Below, in pieces: positions 50,241 through 61,200 of a DNA stretch of 64,000 nt. Source of the stretch: Amblyomma americanum (lineage: Eukaryota > Arthropoda > Arachnida > Ixodida > Ixodidae). The notes under the pieces are model-generated. The model saw only the letters and a list, made by a program, of their open reading frames with translations, searched no databases and was not told where the DNA came from. The DNA lies in the NCBI RefSeq assembly GCF_052857255.1, contig NC_135497.1, forward strand, positions 113,193,672-113,257,671, read 5' to 3'. A program made the translations under genes and the position numbers. The stretch's first letter is position 1. Every line of letters starts with the position of its first letter.

Positions 50241-51489
50241 TTTTTTGACCCTGCCGTGCAAGCTTGTAAAAGACGAGTACAGTACTTGGCACAGGAATCC
50301 CAAGAAAGAGCCTTGCGCCTCCGTGTTTCGCTGAAAGCATGGCGCACGATTCAGCCTACCTAGAAGGCACGAATCATGAGCGTATGCTTCGCATGGGCGC
50401 GTTGCAGCCTGCTGCTTGCGCCTTCGTGGTAAGCAAGCAAAGCTGAGACGTGTGCCCCAGGCGCAGCCAGACAGCAATCACTCTTGCGCAAACCTCGTTT
50501 CCATTCAAGATTTGTTAGTTATCGGTTGTCTATCCAAGGGAGTAAGCACGCACCGTGAAGTATATATGCACGATTTGCAGGCCTGCTGGACGGATGCACG
50601 CATGTACTTGGAATTTCGTGGTCCTCAGTAGGACACTTTTAGGTTCTAAACGCTTAAGGAGAGGCGCTCTGCAAGTAGTGAAAACCGAAATTAAAAAAAA
50701 AAAAACAAAAAACAGAAGTGAAGTGAACTCAGTCGTAGGACTCGAATGCCTGTCGGTATCTGCGCTGCGGCGCTAAAGATAAATGAGGGCGGCATAAAGG
50801 AACCAGTAACTTGCAGAGTGGGATAGCCTTAAATACCAAAATCGGTTCAAGGCATTTTGCAGCGAGCAGATTGTGATACAGTTGGTGTGTCCAATCGAGT
50901 TCCGTCCTGTCAGTGCTAGAAGCGAATAGAATAGCTATAGTTATTTCAAAATACTTTCTACATGAAATCGAAAGGCATCAACAAGAGATGAGGATCGAAT
51001 TCAGTGGCAGTCGTCAAGACATAGGTGACGCGGTCTAATGCCACTTCAAGTCTCCGAAAGGATAAGCGCAGAAAAGTAGTGCGCGAGGCTTTTAATGGAC
51101 AAATTCAACGTTGGCAGTGACGTCGTTGGGCGATGCGCGCACTGCTCAGCTGTAGTCAGTCAAACTCGCAAAAGCATTTCGACCAGGATCCTATTCTCGG
51201 TTTCGAGCTTGTCGTTGATTTTTCACGACATTAAACCAGTAAACAATTCACTTCTTCAGCGTCAAGCATCCTCGTAGCTGAACTACAACATGTTGCTCGA
51301 GCTTGCATGGTTTCACCGCTAGCTTGTAGCGATAAGTGCTTGATGTGCATCGGAATAAAACGATATCCTAACTGAGATTAGGAGGTAGTGCGCAGAGCAG
51401 GTTGACGGTGATTCCTTCGATTGATGCTGTGGGCACCAGTGGAAGGGAAGAGTAGCCTATATGTTAGTAGATGATCACGTGAATGTATG

Positions 51490-51642
51490 GGGTTGGAACA
51501 CTTGCAGAGATCAGTTGGCCGCGGCTGGCGCAGAGAAATGAGTAATTGGAGATCACTTGGAGAGGCCTTTGTATTGGATGCGGACTTGGCCATGTTGATG
51601 TCGACGACTAGGATGATGGTGGTGATGATGATGATGATGGAT
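51490..51642 (+). pseudogene. RTE-type LINE 3' tail in the intron
   Basis: Encodes an RTE ORF2 C-terminus (GRGWRREMSNWRSLGEAFVL, then DADLAML) followed directly by a GAT repeat tail (GGTGATGATGATGATGATGG, about 51618-51640). Only the last 150 bp of the element remain. It is a different RTE subfamily from 24.5 kb. The tail ends about 43 bp before the exon at 51684, close to where the branch point and polypyrimidine tract should be. Confidence 0.72.
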
Positions 51643-51683
51643 AGACCTTGCTGCGTTATAGTGAGCTCTTTTGCTTCACGCAG

Positions 51684-51846
51684 AGGCATCCGGCGTTGCC
51701 AAAAAAGGAGTTCTCCTGGACTGACAAGTTTGGCAGCATCAAGCGCTTCATGGCGAGCCGGCCTTTGCCCCCAGTACCGCCGGAGGACGAAGGACTGCCG
51801 CCGCCGTCGCCGCGATACCACCGCGACCACGTTCCGCTCAATTACG
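51684..51846 (+). CDS. LUBEL: Internal exon: proline-rich segment of the LUBEL/RNF31-like gene
   Basis: Acceptor TTTTGCTTCACGCAG at 51683, donor TACG|GTGAGT at 51847. 163 nt, starting in phase 0 (matching the end of the B-box exon) and ending in phase 1. It encodes ALPKKEFSWTDKFGSIKRFM, ASRPLPPVPPEDEGLPPPSP and RYHRDHVPLNY. The FGSIKRFM..RPLPPVP pattern looks like the conserved linker after the B-box in arthropod LUBEL proteins. The proline motif (RPLPPVP) is a possible SH3-type ligand. The next exon, expected in phase 1, was not found in the remaining 12 kb. Open frame plus two good splice sites support a real exon; the gene name is less certain. Confidence 0.65.
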
Positions 51847-52699
51847 GTGAGTGAGGCGCTCATCCGGTGGAGCGGAACTAAAGACCGCGCCGAGAGGGCG
51901 GCGCGCAACACTTGCTGCGTTGCTGTTGCTTCTCGGCCTGTGGGTTAGGAAAGCTTTCGGTCTGTTGCGTCGGCGATCCATGGCAGGTTAGAAGAAGCTT
52001 CTCTAATGTGACTCTTGCCAGCAAACGGGAAGGGGCAGCGGGGTGAGCTGTCTGCAGCCTGCACGCCACTGCTTGCGGCGACATGGAGGCGCGCTCACGG
52101 CAGGCTATTCCTTCGCAATATTGGCATAGTTTTACATAGTGTAGCGCCACATTTATTAGACTTGCAGAGAGAATTCGTGCGTTAAACGTGACTAAACGGT
52201 GTTCCCCATTTTAGAGGCAAGCTTGCCAGTTCTGGCCAGCTTTTGTTATGCAACATTTGACTTCTCGTCGCGTTTTTTTTTTTGTATCATGGTGCAGTCT
52301 GTCGAAATGAGTGACAGCCACTCATTTCTATAAAGTCAGCGTGCACTCTTCGCTCGTTTAACACACGATATAGAGCGCTACAGTACGGTAGCGCAAGTGC
52401 GCAGCAACGTTTTTTTGCCCTTGTTTTTCGGGGCCTTTCATTAACGGCAGGTAAAAACGACCACGCAGAAAGCAATTCGCCACACAAAGAAAAAAAAGGA
52501 TCAGCTGTTTCTGAAGCACCACTTGAACTTAACAGTTGTGCTTGGGTCTAAAATAAATACTACAAAATTAGAATGATTAACGTTCGAAAGTCAACTAGTT
52601 AGGCGGAATATAAAAATACTGTCAGTTGGGCCACACGGCATCAAGCAGTATGTCGGAGGTTTCACCCATCTGTGGTGTTCCACTTTTTTTTTAGCAATT
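51847..52699. other. Unannotated; presumed intron of the B-box gene
   Basis: Follows a good GTGAGT donor. No exon recognised. Confidence 0.4.
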
Positions 52700-53200
52700 G
52701 ACGAGCCTAAAGAGGTCTAATGTATGAAACTCGCAGGTAAAGCACGCGAAGTTCTTTTGGGCTAGCACTTGAAATGGTGACGTAATCGCCCATTAAAATC
52801 GCAACGGTCTTCAAGCTTCTCCGCAGCGCACGACGCCAAGTGAGGCACGCATGAAGACGTCATTGAAGGTATCGGTACATTTCCAACGCACAAACGCTTG
52901 CTTTGATGGGGGAAAAAAGCAGCGGCACCGAATGCAAAGTCCGCCGAGCCTTCTTTGGCAGCATCCAACGTGGCACGGCAGAGTGGCTGACGGCAGCAGT
53001 AATGTGAAATCTTACCTCACACCGAACCTCCCCGTACTCCTCCGGGGCTTTGAGAAGAGCAAAATTCAATCGTCGATTAAGTCACTATTTAAATGGCAGC
53101 GCAAAAACGCTAGGCATGCGTCACCTACACCCTATATAGTTTTGAATCCTTGAATATAGCGGAATTCTCAAAAAGTACTGCAGTGGCCCTTTGAATTACG
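52700..53200. repeat. Interspersed repeat, copy A (about 500 bp)
   Basis: Colinear with 57720-58220 in the same orientation: GACGAGCNTAA, CGCAGGTAAAGCACGCGAAG, GTACATTTCCAACGCACAAA, TGGCTGACGGCAGCAGTAAT, TGAATATAGCGGAATTCTCA. Divergence is substantial (estimated by eye at roughly a quarter of positions). No coding capacity, no tRNA head, no terminal repeats seen; class unknown. Confidence 0.8.
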
Positions 53201-55332
53201 TGAAACACCCTCTACTTAATTCCAGGTCAATTTTCTGAAATACCTCGTTCCAGAATTTGTTGCTAATGCGCTTATATTCGCAAAAATGCCGTGAATGCCA
53301 AGCCCTTCTGCGTCAAAAAGCAAAAAAGATGAATATTTTCACTGCGTCAAAGAGAGGAATCTTCACCAACGATCTCTGAAGGTGGCAGAGTGGAAGCAAG
53401 CTGGATTTCATGTTGTAAAATAGCCGAAAAAAGGAAAAATTGTTCCAGCGAACGATGCTCGACATAGAAGCTTCACTTCGGCGCTTCTGGCTCTCAGGGA
53501 CCACAAGAAATTCATTCGTGTTTTGTGTCGCAGCTAAGCATTTCGCTCGTTTCAAGAGCGAGCCGAGCTCTTGCGCATAACGATAAATGCAAAGGCATTA
53601 GTTTTTTTTTTTCTGAAGCGCAGTGAAGAGAAGTTCATTCTGAGCCGAAAATATTTGTCGAAGTGTTGACCCATCCACCAGCCAGCCATACGAACTAAAA
53701 AAAAGAGAAACCAACATTATAAAATGAACGGAAAGTCCAGAAAGAAAGGCAAAAAAAGTGACGTAAACCTGCCAGGCTCCCTGGGCAACAGGGCTAAAGT
53801 TCCTTTGCTGCTCCAAACTTTGCACTCTGATTTAATGGAATTCGCATTGAACTCAATTGAAAGGTGATATGCCACCCGAAATACGCTGCCATAACGTTTC
53901 GGAGAAGCAGGTGAAAGATGAGAACACCGGAACATATAAAATGTGGCGGAATAAGGAGGAAAAAAAAATACTTTAGAAAGTCGCTAATTGCGAACCATGC
54001 CCAAGACGATACGTTCCAGTGAAAATATTTATTTCACCCTGCAAGAGAACATCTAAAATAAGTAAATTTCTATGGAATGTCAATGTAAACCAGGGCGTGC
54101 GAAAACTGCAAGGAATAAAAGGACAAAAAGATTACAACGACGCAGTATGGAGAGTTAGTGAAGAGGATAATCAGAGGTTAATGTTACATGTCGGCGATAT
54201 GCCGTGCTCTTGTAAACAAAGATAGTAACAAAATAGTTCAGGCACGCAGCTGTCACAAAGGTGGACGTTTGCTACTCCGCCAATAGTGAATACTCACAGA
54301 AGGCGAATATGACTACATGCGCGCACTTGAAAAAAAAAAAAATTCTTGCGTGAGGTCCACAATCTGAGAAAGCAGATGTAATAATTATGCAGGCTATGAG
54401 CTGTTTCTTGGCTCTGAGCTGCGATGTAAATGCATATTTTCGTTGTTCTAGAAAGCGCTATGTTATTTAAGGCCCAGCTGCAAGGTTAAAATATTAATGA
54501 GGCGTTTGATCATTAGCCACTTTGATGTCGAAACAGGTCATACGCGAGTGTACCAAGTATCTCACAGGCTGAGTGCCGCTAAGAGAGGCCGTCGTTCCCC
54601 ACATTCACGCAAATAGCTCCCCGTCAACGTTGCATGAGCTTATGAATATTGATCTGTTGACGACTGTCGCTGACATGAATACGAGAGGTCTTCAATCTCT
54701 CAAAGCAAGTTTAGAACGAACGAACAGTTTGCGCAAAGTTGCTACTGTCGCTAAACTTTGGCTCAACACCAACGACTATTCAGCGTCTGCTGACAAATCA
54801 ATCTGCTATACCATATGCTTAGGACTAACATTAAGATCTAAATCACAATAAAACTATCATGCACCCTGCAGCAGTTTCAGCCCTTTGGAGAAGAATTCAC
54901 TCACAGGGGCATGTTTCAAAACTGGAGTCTCGAAAAAGCCCTGACAGAGGTGTCAATGTAGGAGTTTCAAAGGTGCGCATCATCTTCACCTAAAATTCCT
55001 CGCGAGCGGTCTAAACCTTTATTAAGCGCTATCGTTCAAGAACATGAGTACACACACGTCATAGCGTTGCATGAGATATTGTTGGCCGGTCGGACACAAG
55101 TGGAATATGTTTAGTCGGAATTATTTTTCCACGCACGCGATTTTTGCATGGAATACCTGGCCAGAAACTTCCAATAAACAGCACAGTCTTCTAAAAAAAG
55201 CAACGGCTGTCTCATTGAGAAAACAATAACAGATTAGCAGAACGTTACAAAAGTGCACGAAAGTCAAAACAGTGCAAATAACCTATTATTATTATTAACC
55301 TACCGAGGAGCGAAGATTAAAATGAACGCAAA

Positions 55333-55350
55333 GGGGGGGGGGGGGGGGGG
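55333..55350. repeat. Homopolymer G tract (18)
   Basis: Uninterrupted G run followed by CGG. Confidence 0.95.
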
Positions 55351-55440
55351 CGGTCCTTTTAGTGCGAAAACACTCATACGCTCACAGACACCGAGCAGGA
55401 GTCTTGTCACCTACGTGCATTTGTAAATAAAAATAAATAA

Positions 55441-55585
55441 AATAAATATTCATGGCCTGGAATCGAACCCGCGATGGCGCGAACAGATCAGCTTCACAGG
55501 CCGCTGCGGGAGAGCACTAGGCTGACGCCCCAGTTTTTTTCCTTTTATTGCATAGAAATCAATCCCGCTGAGCTACCAAATTCTT
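55441..55585 (-). mobile_element. Possible tRNA-headed SINE fragment
   Basis: On the minus strand: TTGGTAGCTCAGCGGGATT (box A-like) near 55583-55563, an A-rich interval, then GGCGTCAGCCTAGTGCTCTC and CGCCATCGCGGGTTCGATTC (box B) at 55485-55452, and finally an ATTTATTTTATTTA tail near 55420-55450. Two box A-like motifs and the large gap to box B make this a rearranged or composite copy. Confidence 0.45.
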
Positions 55586-57719
55586 TACGTACACGAGCAC
55601 TATTCCGAAAAATAGACACACATTCCACATTCTCATGTCTTCGTGCACTGCACTCCACCTACACATCAAAATTGAGGGAGACATACACATGCGTCTAGAA
55701 CCGGCAACAATTCAGGCGGCCAGTCCAGCGCAGCATGAACCCCCCGAACCAAGGCGCATTGTTCACCGAGCAGAGACTCAGACGAACGAGCTGCATGGTT
55801 CTGCGTGTAGATCCATCATGCGGCTTTTCTACACGCTGAAAAGTTCAAACAGCATTATAAGATCGCACGGGATCTCGGAGTCTTTCAGAACAGGCAAGAA
55901 CCTTATAGTGTACGGCGATATCTCAATGTGCGTTTTGATTGTCCACTGTAGTATGTCCCAGGAAAACACTGCATCACGGCACCACACAAAAAACAATGAT
56001 CGATCGACTCTGGTTGGCCCCGCAGGCGACAGTTCATCGACCATGTCACAAAAGTCCCCTTAGCGCTAAGTCTGGCCTTCAGGGGTAGAGTCGAAATGTG
56101 GAGTTAAAAAAAGTTTTTCCAGTTGATTGAATATACATTCGCTGAACCTGCTTCAATACACCAGAATCCATAAAACCAAGGTAAGACTTCCGATACATTG
56201 GCACAGGGCATAGAGATTCTATTGGTAATTTTGTCATCTGCCTTCTTGAAAGGTCGAATAAATATTGCGACGAGAAGCGAACAGTTAGAAATCAAAGCTA
56301 TCAGCAATCTCCTTCAAGAAACTCCACAAAGCTCGCTCACGGCCATAACCAGTCGAAGCAAACAGACACGGCAGACGCCAACAGTCGCCTTTTAAGCACC
56401 GCAAGTAGAAAGGGATGGTTTGCAGCTTTGAAGAAGAAAAACCGTGAAACCAGCTGGTGGTGGTGGGGGGACTAACCAGTGAACAAGGCCAACTCCTCCA
56501 GACTCCAGAGAAAGAAACAAATTGTCTCTACGCATAGGCTCCCATTGAGAGCGCCAAACAAAGGCCGCGAATAGTCTGTGCAGCGATTGTGCCTTCTTCC
56601 TCGCAGGTGGTCACGCCTCATGTGGTTGGTTTCGTTGCCTCTGAAGCGATGGCACAGTCTCATGTTAACCTGCACCACACACTCGCGCTGTGCATTGCAC
56701 ATCGTCGCCTTGCATCTGCAGCGCGAACGGATCAGATCAGCTTAACCTCGATCAGAGCTTAACCTGAGTCTAGTATCGTCACCAGACATTGCCAACGACC
56801 CAGCAAAGCGAAACTTTGAGCCAACCATTCTAAACACGTACTTTCGCATTTCTACTCGGTTTAACTACGTTAATAGCCTACCAATTTTTCTTCGAAGGGC
56901 GTGAACATAGACCTTCAATGCTTTGAAGGACTATGGTGTTAATAACAGTAAAGTTACAGAAGAGGACGGCTGAGCCCCGGTGAGCGCTGGCAGCTCGCTA
57001 GCTTGAGTCCTTCATTAACGAGAAGGAATGTGCCGTGGCAGCAGAATGAATAAAGAAAGCTAAATGTGAATCCTTGTGCTGTAGGGACTGAAAAGTTGGC
57101 TAACAACCGTTCCATTTGCGGAAATAAGTAGAAAAGATTAATTGGTAAATACAACCTCGCTTTGATGAGGAAAGTTCAGGTCACACACACTTTACTCCTC
57201 ACTTAAGCGTGGAAAGGTGACGGTGATGCAACTATCGCCGTCATTCGTTCGATAGCAGTAGCGCCGTCAACCGTACGTCTACCGATGCAATTGCCTTTGA
57301 TTTCAGTGGGTTCATTTTTACTTTTAATGCCTGGGTAGACGCGCACCTTTTGTAAAAGAAATGAATAGGTCACCGGATTTGCTGCTAAGCGACGTATTGG
57401 GGCTCTTGTAGCGGTCTTAATGTACGGAGAGGTGAGTTCGAGAGTACCCCTCACCATCGACGGGTTTGTAGCGCTAGCAGTGCTAAAGAAGCCATACCGA
57501 AGGCACGAGAATCAAAGTCGGTGACCTGTATATTTTTGGCATGGGCTGTGCAGTCGTGAATACGGCTCGACTCGACCGACTCGATGTTCGGCGAACTTCG
57601 GATGTAAGACGCGTTATCGACGATGAAGCGTAAGAGACGAGGTTGTGCTTGCGAAAGTGATAGGCTTATTGGAGGGCGAAAGGCTTTGATTAAAGGGCAA
57701 CTGCACGAGTTTAGAATTC

Positions 57720-58220
57720 GACGAGCTTAAGTGGGTCGAATGTAAAAAAAAACTTGCAGGTAAAGCATGCGAAGTCCTTTTAGGCTAGCATTTGAAGTAG
57801 TGACGAAATCGCCGGTTAAAATCGTGATGGCCTTCAAGCCTCTCCGTAGCGCACAGTGCCGGGGGGGGGGGGGGCATGATGACGTCATCCACAGTACGGG
57901 TACATTTCTAACACATAAATGCTTGCTATGTAGGAAGAAAGGCAACGCCACCAAAGGCAAAGCCGACCGAGCGTTGTTTGGCACCATCCCGCTACGCACG
58001 GCGGGGTGTGGTTGACGGCGGCGGAAATTTGAAATCTCACCGTCTGTGATGTCACAACGAGCTTCTTCGCACTTTTCTGGTGCTCTGAGCAGAAGCCTGA
58101 AATTTAATCACTGATTACTTCAGCATTTTAAATGCTACCGCAAAAAAAAAACCTTGCCATTCTATTTGAATCCCTGAATATCGCGGAATTCTCAAAATTG
58201 GAGCCGTTGCCTTTTAACGA
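57720..58220. repeat. Interspersed repeat, copy B (about 500 bp)
   Basis: Same family and orientation as 52700-53200: CTTGCAGGTAAAGCATGCGA, GGGTACATTTCTAACACATA, TGGTTGACGGCGGCGGAAAT, TGAATATCGCGGAATTCTCA. It carries a 14-base G run at 57861-57874 that copy A lacks, and has a TGTGATGTCACAACGAGC segment where copy A has a deletion or divergent sequence. Confidence 0.8.
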
Positions 58221-61200
58221 CGGTTAAATAACTTACCCCGCGGTTTTCACCGGGGTTCCGTTCTGGATACTAGAATAGCAAGCGATGTGTGCCCTCGTCG
58301 GCATAGCCGCACGCAAGCTGTGTACTTCATGCGCGGTCAAGTGAACATAAAAGTGCTCCGAAGGCGGCTTTAGTCGCAAACAGCGGACAATAGCCCCCAG
58401 GGGCGAAGGGTGAACACAACTGATGAATCAATGTAATACAAATTAGAACTTCTGAAATTGGGCTCCAACCATATACTTTAACTCAAACGAGCACTAATAG
58501 ATTTTGGAAGCCGGCGCATTTTACCTCGCAATAATGCAGGGCCAGAAGCACGAACTTTGTCCTGGTTCGACTTACTTTGTTTATAGCTGAATACTTTATT
58601 TATTCATGTATAAATGAATAAAATGCTATCTTTGCCATGGGCTTGCCTAGCTGCCATTCCGGCCTTAAAGTTTATGTGAGTAATACAGCGTCCGGTTACC
58701 CACTGCAAGAGTGCACCGCGTTGTACTTTGTTAGCGAAACAGCTGTGGAGCTGTGTTTTTTTTTTAATGTTGGACACGCAATGACGCTGTTCCCAGACTG
58801 TTATTACACTTAATGCTGCACAGCAGAATCTGTAGATACGCTGTGATTGGATGATCCTTGAATTTCATTTTCCCTGTGTGTTCACGCAGCTGTTGCGGTT
58901 GCAAATATTTCCTTGATATCACTGTTCTGTCGTGTATTGCGTTTAACAGTGAGTTTTAGCATAGCGGTGCCTTACTAGCGTAGACGTATAGCGAATTAAC
59001 GTACAGCTTATGTGCACGAGCAGTGGCAGACACGCGTCTCACCTTGCTTCACATACTGCAACTATGAGTGCGCAGAGCGATACGTTTGTCTGGTGTACGT
59101 CCACGTCAGGACGCTTGCACTATGCTAAAGCTCTCCAATGCCGCTATGTACGCTGTGATGTTTTACGTCGTCAGTGTAACATACCAGTTCTTGTGTGTTT
59201 TATCAGCTCCCGCGACTGCCACTGCCAGGCACAAGCCTCGCGTTTATGCTGAAGGAGCGCACGTGTTAACGCGCGTACGTGGAAGGAGCAGAGTTGTCTA
59301 GGTAACACATGCATCCGCTACGCTAATCATGGGTCTGCCCTGCATTGGGCTCCTCTTTACAGACGCTGCAGGGCACTCTTTATCCCGCCGGTGCATCCAC
59401 AGTAGATAAACTTGTTGCGACTGCGGTGGTCACTGTAAGTACTCTGATGAGAATGAAGTTGGGCCTCGTAAGCCTTGTGGAACCGAGCCGAAATGGTTTA
59501 ATAGCGTCTTTGGATCGGAAGTCAGTTTTCGCCAACATCTGAAAGCGAGAGAGTCCGCCTTTAGGTTACCAGAACTAATTAGGTTCGAAGCCATGTGTAC
59601 GGCGGATCTCTTTCGGCGCACTATATAGCGTTTAAGCGATTGAGTTCCAGCGCGGCTGTTGACGGTGCCGCGGCGTGTATTCATTTTCCCGACGGCGCTG
59701 GCCTTGCGCCGCGGGAGAGTGGGGCTCCGGCGGCCGCGGTCCATGCGTGGCTGAGATCAAGGGCCAGCGAAGGGAGTCGGCTCGCGGCCCGAGGGCTTGT
59801 CAAAGCCGGCCGCGCGAGGGCTCGGAAGAGCGTACCTAAGCTCGCCGAGGGGGATCAAGCGCGTCGAAATAACTCGGCCTCTCCCATCAGGCGCTCCACT
59901 TAGCGCACGACCAGGCGGGAAAGGCGGTGGCCTTCGTAAGAGCGGAGCAGTCGGTGCACGCCGCCGGAGCGCCTGATTGCAACCGCGCCTGTAGACACCG
60001 CCAACACCGCGCGCACGCCGCCCTTCCACGGGGAGAGGAGGGCGCACCTCCGGACGCAGGGCCGATCGCGACACGCGCCTTTCATTGAATCCCTGCCAAG
60101 AAGTTCGACGGAAATACCGCACAGCTGCTGGCTGTGGGCGCTCACCTCACTCAGCAGTTGCGCGGTGTTGGGGGGGGGGGGGGGGGGGGCATCGGGTCGG
60201 CGTTTCGAGTGAGGGAAGCCTCCGGCTGCTCCCTCTCGCCGGAATGAACGAGCTGTCGATAAGGGTGCCGCTGCTCCAATTAGAGCGAGGTGTGGAAAAT
60301 TGCCACCTCACCGACTCCCGTGTTTATAAGTCGCGACACGTCGCCTTGCCCTCGAGCTGGAGCTCGGTCGTTTCGCGTCGGGCTCCTCGCTAGAGTGAGC
60401 GCGGCGTTGTGCGCTTTCACTTTCGGGTCGTGGATCGCCGTGCTTTATGGCTGGCGCGTGCCTCAGAAACCGGGATGCTAAAACAGGAAGCGGGACGCGG
60501 ACGCGCTTTATTCCCAGTCATGTAGCTCTCGCGGAACAAAGATAAAAATAAAGCGTCGATTGGCAATTCTCCCTCGCTCTCGCGCGCATCCTTCAAACCA
60601 TTTGTTAGGACATGCTCAGCAATATTAGATGCGGTTACGTAGCCCTCGCACTTTACTGCCTAGTAGGAAACTTCCGGGGTAGACTTCTAATCTTTCTTCA
60701 CCATTTTGTGTATAATGTTTGCCTAACGAGTAGTACAATGATGGTTGTCCTGTTTATTGAAAGCAGAAATTCGCCGCAGCAAGGATCTTAAATAAGTATA
60801 GAATCATGTATTTACTTCTTGTCTGCTGAAGCATTGCTGCCATATGCATCATGCTAGCTATCGCACCCTGTTACAACGTGCAAAATTAGTACAAACATTC
60901 GTTTCACTTTTTTCGGGATGCTGCATATTAAGTTCTTCCATCACACTTGCAATGTCTGAGACAGAAGGGAGATTAATACTGCTCTTCACGCGGACACGAG
61001 TGCGCACCGATAAAAAAAGAAAGTGAGAATCACGTGGTAGCGCTTTTTTTTATCTCAGTGTAGGGTATAACACTGTAGTCTGAAAATGTTGCAACACCTG
61101 CAATGAGTTGGATAACGAAAAATGAACTAAACAGTAGGACACATGTATTATGAGTTCTCTGGAGCAATGCCATTAAAACAGGCCGTTTTACTCGAGTTCA

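Larger units (their letters stand above)
49519..51683 (+). other. Intron between the two B-box gene exons
   Basis: 2165 bp, GTGAGC at the 5' end and TTTTGCTTCACGCAG at the 3' end. Both flanking exons end/start in phase 0, so they can join in frame. It contains the CACT array (49649-50240), about 1.2 kb of plain sequence (50241-51480) and an RTE 3' tail (about 51490-51642). Confidence 0.65.
53201..57719. other. Unannotated stretch
   Basis: No gene recognised. It includes a tRNA-like repeat near 55441-55585 (listed separately) and an 18-base G run at 55333-55350. Open frames reach 142 codons (55635-56063) without motifs. Confidence 0.4.

Noticed and set aside
49596..50363. 255-codon plus-strand frame of Thr-His-Ser-Leu repeats, with a 213-codon frame beside it
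   Set aside because: Frame is kept open by the CACT period in an intron; no non-repeat coding content.
51378..51911. 177-codon minus-strand frame across the second B-box gene exon
   Set aside because: Antisense shadow of exon, RTE tail and CCG-rich sequence; the plus strand has the splice sites and recognisable protein.
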